DNA of 64,000 nucleotides, from NCBI GenBank assembly GCA_036652055.1, contig JAVVWP010000001.1:55259-119258 (forward strand). Direction: 5' to 3'. This document shows, one piece after another, positions 34,949 to 44,212 of the stretch. Both the position numbers and the translations under genes were made by a program. Source of the DNA: Fimenecus sp036652055 (GTDB taxonomy: Bacteria > Bacillota > Clostridia > Oscillospirales > Acutalibacteraceae). The notes under the pieces were generated by a model. It was not told the origin of the DNA and made no database searches. It worked only from the letters and a program-made list of their open reading frames with translations. The stretch's first letter is position 1. Every line of letters begins with the position of its first letter.

Positions 34949-36401
34949 TTATAATTTTTGATTGTTTCTTCTCTCTATAATTTCTCTTGCTTTTTTCTGT
35001 TCTTTTTCAGTGAAAGTATAAAAAAGCATTGGTATTATAGCAAGGGCAGAGCTAATTGCAGCCCCCATTGTAGCAAGAAAATAAAGCCCACTAAGCACTG
35101 ACTCTGAGGGCGAAAAATCATTTGGAACATAAAGAACAGCACCAAGAGTTATGCCAATAGCAAGTGAGGAAATAGCCATTGAAGCTTTTCCCATAAATGT
35201 TTGCATTGAAAAGCAAATTCCCTCACCTCGTTCGCCTGTTGTAAGCTCAAGATAGTCAACGCTGTCAGAGGTCATAGCACAGGTTAATATGCTGTTAAAT
35301 CCAGAGGGAAGCCCCAAAAGTACAAGGCAAATTGCAAGAATAACTATTGCAGAAGTTGAGCTATATCCAACAAAGAACATAAAAGCCAAGATTATTGATT
35401 GGAAAATATGAGTGATAATATAAAGATTTTTTTTGCCGAGTTTTTTGCTGAAAAATGGCGTTAAAATTGTCGAAAAAAGCCCAAGCGGAACAACCATAAC
35501 GCTCATAATGGCAGCTAAACTTTCATTACCTAAATTGTATTTTGCAAGATATAAAAACATTGATATATATACATATCTAAGCGAGCCTAAAAGCGATGAT
35601 GCAATAATAAGTAGCAGAGGGCGATTTTTTAGAATAAGAGAAATATTGTGTTTTAAAGAGGGCGGATTTTCATTTAATACAGTTCTTTCTTTTGTCCCTA
35701 AAAAAGCAAAGAGAAATAGTGGCGCACCAATTATTGCACAAGAAATTGCAATCCAAAAATAGGCAGGCTGCAGTTCCATTTGAACATCAGTTTGCATTTG
35801 TGACTTTAATGCGTCAGAAAGTATGGCACCGTATTTCAAAAGATAATCATTTTTAATTCCATTGGTGATATGCCCTGTAATAAAAGGAACAGCAATGGTT
35901 AAAATTCCTCCTCCGCAAGTGCCGGCAAGCCGTGCAAAGGTTAAAAGCTTGTTACGGTCATCGGTGTCAGAGGTCATAGCAGAGCTAAGCCCCCAATATG
36001 GAACATCCATTGTTGTAAAAACAACGCCCCAGGCAATATACATCGTAGCGGCATAAGCTACCTTTCCTGCATATGAAATATTCGGAGTTGTAAAGCAAAG
36101 AATTGTGAGTGCAGAAATAGGCAGAGCGGTAAAAAGCATATATGGGCGAAGCTTGCCCCATTTTGTTCGTGTTCTGTCAACTATTGAGCCAATAATAGGG
36201 TCATTAAAAGCATCAAAAAATCTTGCACAGAACATAATAATAGCAGCAGCCAGTGCAGAAATTCCAAAAACATCAGTATAAAAAATCATTATATATGAAG
36301 TTACAAGACCGCTGATTAAGTTTTGCCCAAATCCCGAAGCGGAATAAGCTGCAATTTCACCATATGACAGCTTGTTTTTATTGTGTTTTATAACAGCTCA
36401 T
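34949..36401 (-). CDS. GPH-family sugar:cation symporter, 5' end apparently frameshifted
   Basis: A glycoside-pentoside-hexuronide:cation symporter (MelB-like), about 12 helices. The uninterrupted frame begins at an internal ATG at 36289 (446 residues, IFYTDVFGIS). It shows the family loop DPIIGSIVDRTRTKWGKLRPY and a late GERGEGICFS. The same frame upstream still codes plausible protein (KNKLSYGEIAAYSASGFGQN) up to about 36385 but has no ordinary start codon. A proper ATG with AAAAAGGA lies at 36399-36401 in the +1 frame and stops after seven codons. Removing one A from the run at 36386-36389 would join them. Either a real frameshift, an assembly error, or a rare start (GTT/ATA). Probable role: import of oligosaccharides or sugars. 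Confidence 0.8.
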
Positions 36402-36554
36402 TCCTTTTTGTTTAATTTAAAAATATTAACAGTATATTAACATATTTTAATGAAATTAACAAACTATTTAGGAAAGGAATATAGATGGCTAAAAAATGCT
36501 TAAAAATACACTAATATTGCTTTAAAAAACGATATTAGTTTTGCTAAAATGCCA

Positions 36555-36582
36555 TTGAATTTTGCGTAGCAAGTGCTATAAT
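36555..36582 (+). promoter_or_regulatory. Promoter of the V-ATPase operon
   Basis: TTGAAT (36555-36560), 16 bases, TATAAT (36577-36582), 46 bases before the first V-ATPase gene. Confidence 0.7.
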
Positions 36583-36628
36583 TAACATTCGGTAAATATC
36601 AAAATCTAAATTGAAGGAGGCTTTCTTT

Positions 36629-36937
36629 ATGGCTGATACATTAAGAGCAATAGTAGATACCGATAAGGCGGCTCGTATAGAGGTGCAAAAAGCTAAAGAG
36701 CGTAGAAGCGACTTAACAAATGAGCTTGCGAAGAAAAAAGAAGAAATTGACCGCCAGCACGAAATAAATGCAATTAAAGCGGTTGAAAAAACAAAAGCAA
36801 ATGTAAAGAAAAAAATTGATAGCCTTGCTGTTAAAATTGGAGAAGACAAAGAAAAAAAGAGCAAAGAACTTTTAGAACATTATAATAAAAATCATACCGA
36901 GTGGGAAGATGCTATTTTCAAGGCAGTAATCAAATAA
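36629..36937 (+). CDS. V-type ATPase peripheral-stalk subunit G/H
   Basis: A 102-residue, almost wholly helical protein rich in Lys/Glu/Ala with heptad character (LRAIVDTDKAARIEVQKAKE, then EEIDRQHEINAIKAVEKTKA). This is the usual form of the small stalk subunit (NtpF/AhaH) that forms a right-handed coiled coil with subunit E. The ATG at 36629 follows GAAGGAGG. First gene of the operon, as in other clostridial V-ATPase clusters. Assignment rests on composition and position. Confidence 0.8.
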   Translation: MADTLRAIVDTDKAARIEVQKAKERRSDLTNELAKKKEEIDRQHEINAIKAVEKTKANVKKKIDSLAVKIGEDKEKKSKELLEHYNKNHTEWEDAIFKAVIK

Positions 36938-36969
36938 ATTTTTAAAATTCTAAATGGAGGTATGACAGT

Positions 36970-38028
36970 ATGAATAAAATATCAGCGCTTTCTGCAAATT
37001 CGCTTTTAGCTAAAGCAAGAGCTATGTATGGCGAGATATTGACAAATTCAAATTATGATGAAATGGTCAACTGTCGTACTATTAACGAGCTTGCAAGCTA
37101 TTTAAAAAATCACACAGCATATGGGAGTGCGTTTGTCGATTTAACAAATGTAAAAATCAATCGTGCAAGGCTTGAGGCTGTTTTAAAAAAGCATATGCTT
37201 TCAAGGATTGCATCAATATGTTCATTTGAAAAGGCGATAGGGCAGTCACTATTTAAAAGCTTGCTTATCAAAAATGACATTGAGTGTATTTTGACCTGTG
37301 CAAACTATCTTGATTCAGATAATATCGGCGAATATATGATTTTTATTCCTGAGTTTTTTAAAACACATTCATCACTTGACACAGTGGCACTTGAGCGTTC
37401 GCATTCTTTTGATGAGCTATATTTAGCTTTAAAAGGAACGATATATCAGCCACTTTTAGATGTTTTTACAAATGAAGCTAATGACTTTAGTGTTCAGCTT
37501 CTTGAAAGCATACTATATAATTATTATTACACGCAGTCAGCAAAAATTATTAATGAAAATTACAAGGGCGAGAAAAAAGAAGCCCTTTTAGATATATACA
37601 GAATGGCGTCAGACTATAAAACCATTGAAAGCATCTTTAGGCTTAAAAAATATTTTGCTCACGATTCTATAAATAAAAGCAAATTCTTTTTTTCTGATGT
37701 TACCTCGTTTTCTCAGAAAAACATAGACAGCTTTTTAGAAGCAAGCAGTACCGATGAATTTCTTGAGCTTATTAAAGAGACACGATATGGCAAATATATA
37801 AGCACACAGAGTGATGAACATATTGAACGCAAAACACTGCAAGCGGCACTGAAAATTAATGAAAAGCAGTTAAGATTTTCAACTTGCCCTGAGGTTGTAG
37901 TGCTTAGCTATATTGGAATTTTAGAAAACGAATTAGGAAATATTACTAATATAATCGAGGGTATACGATATTCCTTGCCCCCTGAAGAAATAATGAAATT
38001 TCTTGTTAAAAAGGAAGAAAATTTATGA
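36970..38028 (+). CDS. ntpC: V-type ATPase subunit C
   Basis: A 352-residue subunit C (archaeal/bacterial C, equivalent to eukaryotic d), the funnel that links the central stalk to the proteolipid ring. It starts NSLLAKARAMYGEILT, continues in all-helical repeats, and ends in PPEEIMKFLVKKEE, all typical of AtpC/NtpC. TGGAGGTATGACAGT precedes the ATG. It overlaps the next gene by 4 bases (ATGA). Confidence 0.92.
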   Translation: MNKISALSANSLLAKARAMYGEILTNSNYDEMVNCRTINELASYLKNHTAYGSAFVDLTNVKINRARLEAVLKKHMLSRIASICSFEKAIGQSLFKSLLIKNDIECILTCANYLDSDNIGEYMIFIPEFFKTHSSLDTVALERSHSFDELYLALKGTIYQPLLDVFTNEANDFSVQLLESILYNYYYTQSAKIINENYKGEKKEALLDIYRMASDYKTIESIFRLKKYFAHDSINKSKFFFSDVTSFSQKNIDSFLEASSTDEFLELIKETRYGKYISTQSDEHIERKTLQAALKINEKQLRFSTCPEVVVLSYIGILENELGNITNIIEGIRYSLPPEEIMKFLVKKEENL

Positions 38029-38957
38029 GAAAACAAAAAAAGACCGAGGTTCGCATTTTAAGCAAATATGAAAACCTTGATAAAGTGCTTTCAATTTTAA
38101 TAGATAATAACTTTGAAATAAAGTCAGTGGAAAATTCTAAAAATCCTTTCGATTTTAAGCGAATGGAGGGCGAAAACCCTTACATTAAAGTGATTGAGCA
38201 TTTGAAATCAGTTGCAAAATATGCAAATTGGACTTATACTAACTCTTATACGCAAAAAGCTCTGCCAGAAGATTTTGCAGAGGTGAGCGATGAAATTTAT
38301 AAAAAATACAAGCTTTTGAAAATGAACAAGCAAATGTTGCTTTCTCAAAAAGAACAATGTATTGATGGCAAGGAACGCTTTAAGCTTTTTGGAGATTTAC
38401 CAGTTGATTTTCAAGAAATTGCAGAATGTGAATTTATTGAAGTTCGGTTTGGGCATATGCCAAAATCTTGTGCAAGCAAGTTAAATTCTGTTTATGCCGA
38501 TGACCATTATATAGAGTTTTTTATAACTTATGAAACGCCTCTTGACTATTGGGGAATGTATTTTGCCCCTAAAAACATAGCACAGAGAATTGATTCGATT
38601 TTTGCCTCGCTTCTTTTCGAGCCTATAATTATTCCGTCAGCGAGTGGAAGTGCTTTAGATGTAGGTGCAAAAATTGATGAAAGCATAGCAATAATTAACG
38701 CTCAATTAGAAAAAGAGCAAGCGGTAGAGGATAGCTTTTTTAAAGAACATTTTGATGTTGCAAATACGATATACTCTTTAGTGTTTCGTGAATTAAAAAA
38801 GTTTGAAATAAAGTCAAATTCATTAGAAAATGGAAGTTCTTTTATAATTAATGGTAATTTGAACGATAAAAATATTAACGAAATTACAAAATTAATTGAA
38901 AAAGACGCAGGTGCTTTTATAGTACAATTAAAGACATTCAAAGGAAAGTCGGCTTAA
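38025..38957 (+). CDS. Soluble-only paralogue of V-ATPase subunit I (no membrane domain)
   Basis: A 310-residue protein with no membrane segment. It aligns along its length with the cytosolic N-terminal half of the next gene's product: CEFIEVRFGHMPKS against CEFLQVRFGHLPKE, DYWGMYFAPKNI against DYWGAYFAPRDR, FASLLFEPIIIPSASG against FAFLLFEPFEIPGAAG. It ends where subunit I would enter the membrane. It overlaps subunit C (ATGA) and precedes subunit I by 30 bases, so it is co-expressed. A gene duplication followed by loss of the membrane half is likely. It might serve as an additional stator/collar element contacting the peripheral stalks (inference). Confidence 0.85.
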   Translation: MRKQKKTEVRILSKYENLDKVLSILIDNNFEIKSVENSKNPFDFKRMEGENPYIKVIEHLKSVAKYANWTYTNSYTQKALPEDFAEVSDEIYKKYKLLKMNKQMLLSQKEQCIDGKERFKLFGDLPVDFQEIAECEFIEVRFGHMPKSCASKLNSVYADDHYIEFFITYETPLDYWGMYFAPKNIAQRIDSIFASLLFEPIIIPSASGSALDVGAKIDESIAIINAQLEKEQAVEDSFFKEHFDVANTIYSLVFRELKKFEIKSNSLENGSSFIINGNLNDKNINEITKLIEKDAGAFIVQLKTFKGKSA

Positions 38958-38987
38958 AAAAACAATAACTTAAAGAAGGAGATTACA

Positions 38988-40928
38988 ATGGCTATTGAAA
39001 GAATGAAGTTGATGAAAATCAGCGGAAATCTTGATAAACTTACAGAGCTTAGTGCAAAGCTTTGCGAATGTGAATGCTTTGAACCCGATTCGGCAAGTAA
39101 ATTTATCTCCTCATCTATGGGATTTGTTCCATTTGTTGAAGATAATCCGTATGCTGCACAGCTTCAAGAATTAACTGAAATTGCAAAGGCGGCAGAGTTC
39201 CCGCTTGATTTGCAATCCTTAGAACGAGAGGCTTCGGTTGATGAGGAAGATTCATCTTATATAAAAATGGTTGAAAAAACGGTAATCGACCTTTATGAAG
39301 AACGCAGTTCGCTAATTCATCAAAAAAATATTTGTGAGGCAGGAATTGAAAAGTTCTCACATTTTAAAGGGCTTCAGGTTGACCTTGACCAAATTTCAAA
39401 CTGCGAATTTTTGCAGGTTAGATTTGGGCATCTTCCTAAAGAGAGCTATGTGAAGATTAATACCACCTTTAAAGACAACCCATATGTTTTATTTTATCCT
39501 TGTTCAGAGGATAAAACTGATTATTGGGGGGCGTATTTTGCTCCTCGTGACAGGCTGAACGAAATTGATGGAATATTTGCATTTTTGCTTTTTGAACCAT
39601 TTGAAATCCCTGGTGCAGCAGGAACGGTTAATGAAGTTTTAGATGAATGCAACAACAGCATAAATATTATTTCATCACAGTTAGGTGAAGTTGAAGATAG
39701 GCTAAAGGCATTTTGGGCTTTAGAAAAAGACCATTGCAATTTGATATATACAAATCTTGTTTATGCTAATTCTATTTTTGAACTTCGTTCGTTTGCACTT
39801 CATAATGACAAATTCTTTATGTTTACAGGATATGTTCCAACGGTCGATGAACATAAAGTTGTTGAGATAATTGATTCAATAGATGGCATTTCACTCGAAT
39901 CAACTGACGCTCCCGAGGACGGAAAAACAATAGTTCCAGTAAAGCTTAAAAAGACAATGAAACCTTTTAATTTTCTTGTTGATCCATATAGATTTTATGT
40001 CGATATGTATGGAACTCCAGCTTACACTGATATTGATGTTACGGGATTTGTTGCAATAACATACACAATACTCTTTGGTATGATGTTTGGCGATATGGGG
40101 CAAGGGTTAGTTCTTGCAATTGCAGGATTTTTGATGTGGAAATTCAAAAAAATGGGGCTTGGTAAAATTCTTGTCCCTTGCGGAATTTCCTCAATGTTTT
40201 TTGGCTTTATGTTTGGCAGTGTATTCGGATATGAAGAAATGCTAAATCCAATATACAAAGCAATAGGATGGAGTGGAAAACCTCTGCCTGTTATGGAAAG
40301 CGTGAATACTGTTTTGCTTATTGCAATCGGCATTGGCGTTGGGCTTATGGTAATGGCAATGCTTCTCAATATGTATGCGTTAATCAGGCGAAAAAAATTC
40401 GGCGAGGCGATATTTAGTCAAAACGGATTTGTTGGTCTTTTAATGTATCTTGCAGGTGCAAATTTTGCGTCTGGCTTTATGGGAGGGCCTGCACCGATTT
40501 CAAATGCAGCAAGTGGAATAATTCTTGCGCTCACAGCAGTTTTACTTCTTATAAAAGAAATCCCAATTGGAATTATTGACCATCACGCAGATTGGAAGCC
40601 TGAAAGCATTATGGACTTTTTACTCCAAAATGTGTTTGAACTTCTTGAATATATACTTTCATATCTTAGCAATACAGTTTCATTCCTTCGTGTCGGGGCA
40701 TTCGTGCTTGTCCACGCAGGTATGATGATGGTTGTATTCTCGCTTGCAGGCGAAAGTGAAAATATATTTGTAATAATCCTTGGCAATATTTTAGTCATTT
40801 GTCTTGAGGGACTGCTCACAGGTATTCAGGCTTTAAGGCTTGAATATTATGAAATGTTCTCAAGGTTTTATGAGGGCGGCGGCAGAGAGTTTATTCCAGC
40901 ACGCCTTAAACGAGCAAAAGCAGTATAA
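38988..40928 (+). CDS. ntpI: V-type ATPase subunit I
   Basis: A 646-residue subunit I (a subunit), the stator that holds the ion half-channels. The cytosolic domain spans about 1-330. The membrane domain (about 345-646) starts with FNFLVDPYRFYVDMYG and has about seven helices, including FGMMFGDMGQGLV and, near the end, LEYILSYLSNTVSFLRVGAFVLVHAG split over helix 7, with the essential Arg. GLLTGIQALRLEYYEMFSRFY is the closing signature. It follows the soluble paralogue. Confidence 0.96.
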   Translation: MAIERMKLMKISGNLDKLTELSAKLCECECFEPDSASKFISSSMGFVPFVEDNPYAAQLQELTEIAKAAEFPLDLQSLEREASVDEEDSSYIKMVEKTVIDLYEERSSLIHQKNICEAGIEKFSHFKGLQVDLDQISNCEFLQVRFGHLPKESYVKINTTFKDNPYVLFYPCSEDKTDYWGAYFAPRDRLNEIDGIFAFLLFEPFEIPGAAGTVNEVLDECNNSINIISSQLGEVEDRLKAFWALEKDHCNLIYTNLVYANSIFELRSFALHNDKFFMFTGYVPTVDEHKVVEIIDSIDGISLESTDAPEDGKTIVPVKLKKTMKPFNFLVDPYRFYVDMYGTPAYTDIDVTGFVAITYTILFGMMFGDMGQGLVLAIAGFLMWKFKKMGLGKILVPCGISSMFFGFMFGSVFGYEEMLNPIYKAIGWSGKPLPVMESVNTVLLIAIGIGVGLMVMAMLLNMYALIRRKKFGEAIFSQNGFVGLLMYLAGANFASGFMGGPAPISNAASGIILALTAVLLLIKEIPIGIIDHHADWKPESIMDFLLQNVFELLEYILSYLSNTVSFLRVGAFVLVHAGMMMVVFSLAGESENIFVIILGNILVICLEGLLTGIQALRLEYYEMFSRFYEGGGREFIPARLKRAKAV

Positions 40929-40962
40929 ATCTATTATTTATAAACATTTGGAGGACAAAAAA

Positions 40963-41445
40963 ATGACAACAATTTTTTACTTATCAATAATTACAGCACC
41001 ATTTATCCTTTTATTTTCAGCATTCTTAGTCGTAAAAAAGAAAAACGAGGGCAAAACTGTTAAAAAAGCAATGAGAACTAATTTAGCAATGTTTGCAGTT
41101 TTAGCAATTCTTATCAGCGTTCTTTCAGTTAATGTATTTGCAGCAGAAAAAGATAATAGCGCTGCTGATAATGGGCAAACAACAACAGTTGCAGCTGAAA
41201 ATGAAACAAAGCAAGAAGCAAATGCTGGCAATTCAAAGGGAATGGGACTTTTAGCAGCAGGTCTTGTTACAGGTCTTGCAGGCATTGGCGGTGGTATCGC
41301 TGTTGCAGCAGGCGCCCCAGCAGCTATCGCAGCAACTGCTGAAAATCCAAAATCATTCGGTAAATCTATTATATTCGTTGCACTTGGTGAATCAATAGCA
41401 CTTTATGGTGTTGTTATTTCAATTTTGATACTTCAAAAGGTTTAA
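40963..41445 (+). CDS. ntpK: V-type ATPase proteolipid subunit K with N-terminal extension
   Basis: A 160-residue rotor-ring subunit. Residues 94-160 form one c-type hairpin: GLAGIGGGIAVAAG, a polar loop around AENPKSFGK, then VALGESIALYG with the ion-binding Glu143. Before it come two other hydrophobic segments (about 3-23 and 40-60) joined by a Lys-rich loop, and a 30-residue acidic, Ala/Thr-rich linker. The second segment ends VFAAEK, resembling a signal-peptidase site. Classic NtpK has two c-like hairpins; here the first is not c-like. The ATG at 40963 follows TTTGGAGGA. Confidence 0.92.
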   Translation: MTTIFYLSIITAPFILLFSAFLVVKKKNEGKTVKKAMRTNLAMFAVLAILISVLSVNVFAAEKDNSAADNGQTTTVAAENETKQEANAGNSKGMGLLAAGLVTGLAGIGGGIAVAAGAPAAIAATAENPKSFGKSIIFVALGESIALYGVVISILILQKV

Positions 41446-41447
41446 CA

Positions 41448-41481
41448 AAACCGACTGATTTTTAATTCAATTTGTCGGTTT
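41448..41481 (+). other. Stem-loop between ntpK and ntpF
   Basis: AAACCGAC pairs with GTCGGTTT around an 18-base AT-rich loop, directly after the ntpK stop, without a T-run. Such a hairpin could stabilise the 3' end of the ntpK message, since the ring subunit is needed in many copies, or reduce downstream expression. Confidence 0.6.
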
Positions 41482-41516
41482 ATAAATTGCAATTTATCAA
41501 TAAAAAGGGAATTACT

Positions 41517-41822
41517 ATGAAATTTTTTCTTATAAGCGATAATAATGATGCGTTAATGGGAATGCGTCTTGCAGGTATTGAGGGGACTCACGCTAAAACT
41601 GTTAAAAAAGCTGAAGAAGCTATTAAAAAGGCAGTTGAAAGCGATGATATTGCAATCCTTTTAATAACAGCAGGAATAGAAAAGCTTTGCCCTGAAACAA
41701 TAAGCGAATTAAAGCAGGGAAACAAACCTTTGCTTGTTGAAATTCCTGACGGAGAGGGAAATGGCAGAGATAAAAACTCAATCACTAATTATATTCGTGA
41801 TGCAGTTGGAATTAAGATTTAA
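41517..41822 (+). CDS. ntpG: V-type ATPase subunit F
   Basis: A 101-residue central-stalk subunit F (NtpG in Enterococcus nomenclature), Rossmann-like. Typical start MKFFLISDNNDALMGMRLAG and middle DIAILLITAGIEKL, ending ITNYIRDAVGIKI. The ATG at 41517 is preferred over 41472 for its AAAAGGGA ribosome site and family fit. Gene order K-F-E-A-B-D is normal. Confidence 0.92.
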   Translation: MKFFLISDNNDALMGMRLAGIEGTHAKTVKKAEEAIKKAVESDDIAILLITAGIEKLCPETISELKQGNKPLLVEIPDGEGNGRDKNSITNYIRDAVGIKI

Positions 41823-41840
41823 AAGAAGAAGGTGACTTAA

Positions 41841-42434
41841 ATGGACGCTCAAGATAATAAAATAGAAGCTTTTTTATCAGCAATTAAAGAGTTGGCATTA
41901 GAAGAATGTAAAACTATTGATGATGAAACTGAAAGCATAAGAGCGGCTAGGCTTAAAACGCTTAATAAAGAAGCAAGGCTTCGCAGTAAGGCGTATTTAG
42001 AATATGAAATTGCAAGACTTCGTGCAGAGCTTAATTCAAACTTTTCAAAATATGAAGAAAATGATAAGAGAGAACTTACAACGCTTAGAAATACGCTTAT
42101 GGAAAAAGTCTTTTTCGCTGTATCACAAAGGCTTTGCGAATTCACTAAAACAGATGATTATAAAGCATTGCTAATTAATTCAGCAAAGGAAATAGGCGAG
42201 GAATTAAAAGGCGAAGAAGTCGAGCTTTTCATAAGGCAAGAGGATTTACAGTTTAAAGATGAAATTACAGAAGCTTTTAATGGCAAATGTAAAATATCAA
42301 TAGATGAAAATATAAAAATTGGTGGCATTAATGCAGTTTGCAGTAAAACAAAAATGCAGGCTGAAGATACACTTGACGCACGATTAGAAAATCAAAAAAG
42401 TTGGTTCTTAGAAAAATCAGGATTATCAATTTAA
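41841..42434 (+). CDS. ntpE: V-type ATPase subunit E
   Basis: A 197-residue peripheral-stalk subunit. The N-terminal two-thirds are a charged helix (SKAYLEYEIARLRAELNSN), the C-terminal third a globular head (GGINAVCSKTKMQAEDTLDARL) that holds the top of the A3B3 head. AAGAAGGTGA precedes the ATG. Between F and A as usual. Confidence 0.9.
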   Translation: MDAQDNKIEAFLSAIKELALEECKTIDDETESIRAARLKTLNKEARLRSKAYLEYEIARLRAELNSNFSKYEENDKRELTTLRNTLMEKVFFAVSQRLCEFTKTDDYKALLINSAKEIGEELKGEEVELFIRQEDLQFKDEITEAFNGKCKISIDENIKIGGINAVCSKTKMQAEDTLDARLENQKSWFLEKSGLSI

Positions 42435-42446
42435 GGAAGGTATACT

Positions 42447-44201
42447 ATGAGTGAAAATTTAATTTATGGTATCAACGGTCCTGTTGTTACTATAAAAGGC
42501 GAAACTGACCTTAGTATGCTTGAAACAGTATATGTTGGAAACAGCCGTCTTATCGGTGAAGTTATAGGTCTTACAAATGAATATACGACAATTCAGGTTT
42601 ATGAGGAAACAACTGGTTTAAAGCCAAAAGAGCCTGTTTATAGCACAGGAATGCCAATGAGTGTTACATTAGGGCCTGGTATAATTGGTAATATATTTGA
42701 CGGAATTGAACGCCCATTGCCTGCAATTGAAAAAGAATTTGGTGCATTTATTGGCAAAGGCTCGCATTTTAATCCGCTAAGTGAAGAAAAAAAATATGAT
42801 GTAACTATAATTGCAAAAATAGGTGATAAATTAAAGGGCGGAGATATTTATGCTGTTTGCCCTGAAACACCTGTTGCAACACATAAAATGATGCTTTCAC
42901 CGCTTCAAAGTGGTGAGGTTGTTTGGATAGCTAAAGATGGTGAATATTCAATCAATGATGTTGTTGTAAGGCTTAAAGATGATAATAGCAATGAAATTCC
43001 GCTTACACTTTGTCAAAAATGGCCTATCAGAAATCCACGCCCAATTGCAAGCAGACTGCCTGCAAACAAGCCACTAATCACAGGGCAAAGGGTTATTGAT
43101 ACAATATTTCCAATCGCAAAAGGCGGTGCAGCGGCAATCCCAGGGGGATTTGGAACAGGAAAAACAATGACTCAGCATCAATTAGCTAAGTGGTGCGATG
43201 CTGATATAATAATTTATGTTGGCTGTGGTGAGCGTGGAAATGAAATGACTCAGGTTTTAACTGAGTTTTCAGAAATCATTGATCCTAAAACAGGAAAGCC
43301 ACTTCTTGACAGAACAGTTCTTATTGCTAACACTTCAAATATGCCAGTTGCAGCTCGTGAGGCATCAATTTATACGGGAATTACACTCGCTGAATATTAT
43401 CGTGATATGGGTTACCATACTGCTCTTATGGCGGACTCGACTTCTCGTTGGGCAGAGGCACTTCGTGAAATATCAGGTCGTCTTGAAGAAATGCCTGCTG
43501 ATGAAGGCTTTCCTGCATATCTTCCGTCACGACTTTCAGAGTTTTATGAGCGTGCAGGGTATACCGAAAACCTAAATGGCAGTGAAGGCTCAATCACTAT
43601 AATTGGTGCTGTTTCGCCACAAGGCTCTGACTTTTCAGAACCTGTTACGCAAAACACAAAGAGATTTACTCGTTGTTTCTGGGCGCTTGACAAATCGCTT
43701 GCTTATGCAAGGCATTACCCAGCAATTAACTGGAATTTATCATACAGTGAATATATTGGCGACCTTTCAAATTGGTATCGTGACAATATTTCACCCGATT
43801 TTCTTAAATACAGAGAAGATATTTGCTCAATCCTTTTAGAGGAAAATTCTCTTATGGAAATCGTAAAATTAATTGGTTCAGATGTTTTACCTGATGACCA
43901 AAAGCTTGTAATAGAAATTGCAAGAGTAATCAGAGTTGGATTTTTACAGCAAAATGCTTTCCATAAAGACGATACATTTGTCCCTTTGCAAAAGCAATTT
44001 ATGATGATGAAAGTTATTTTAAGGCTATATAATCGTTCTAAAGAGGTCGTTGAAAGGCAAATTCCAATTTCACGAATTCTTTCAACAGGACTTTTTGAAA
44101 AGCTAATTAAAATAAAATATGATGTTCCAAATGATAACATTGGAATGCTTGACGATTATTTAAAAGAAATAGATACCGTGCTTGACGGAATTTTAAGATA
44201 G
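42447..44201 (+). CDS. ntpA: V-type ATPase catalytic subunit A
   Basis: A 584-residue catalytic subunit. Starts GINGPVVTIKGE, then MSVTLGPGIIGNIFDGI, the roughly 90-residue non-homologous insert characteristic of V/A-type A subunits, the P-loop IPGGFGTGKTMTQHQ (about 232-245), YVGCGERGNEMTQVL, MADSTSRWAEALREISGRLEE within two motifs, and a helical C-domain. Full length with all catalytic elements, so ATP synthesis or hydrolysis is expected. Confidence 0.98.
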   Translation: MSENLIYGINGPVVTIKGETDLSMLETVYVGNSRLIGEVIGLTNEYTTIQVYEETTGLKPKEPVYSTGMPMSVTLGPGIIGNIFDGIERPLPAIEKEFGAFIGKGSHFNPLSEEKKYDVTIIAKIGDKLKGGDIYAVCPETPVATHKMMLSPLQSGEVVWIAKDGEYSINDVVVRLKDDNSNEIPLTLCQKWPIRNPRPIASRLPANKPLITGQRVIDTIFPIAKGGAAAIPGGFGTGKTMTQHQLAKWCDADIIIYVGCGERGNEMTQVLTEFSEIIDPKTGKPLLDRTVLIANTSNMPVAAREASIYTGITLAEYYRDMGYHTALMADSTSRWAEALREISGRLEEMPADEGFPAYLPSRLSEFYERAGYTENLNGSEGSITIIGAVSPQGSDFSEPVTQNTKRFTRCFWALDKSLAYARHYPAINWNLSYSEYIGDLSNWYRDNISPDFLKYREDICSILLEENSLMEIVKLIGSDVLPDDQKLVIEIARVIRVGFLQQNAFHKDDTFVPLQKQFMMMKVILRLYNRSKEVVERQIPISRILSTGLFEKLIKIKYDVPNDNIGMLDDYLKEIDTVLDGILR

Positions 44202-44212
44202 GGGATGAAGCT

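Noticed and set aside
38025..38957. Soluble subunit-I-like gene as a simple frameshifted 5' piece of ntpI
   Set aside because: The following ntpI gene is complete with its own soluble half, so this is an additional copy and not a split gene.
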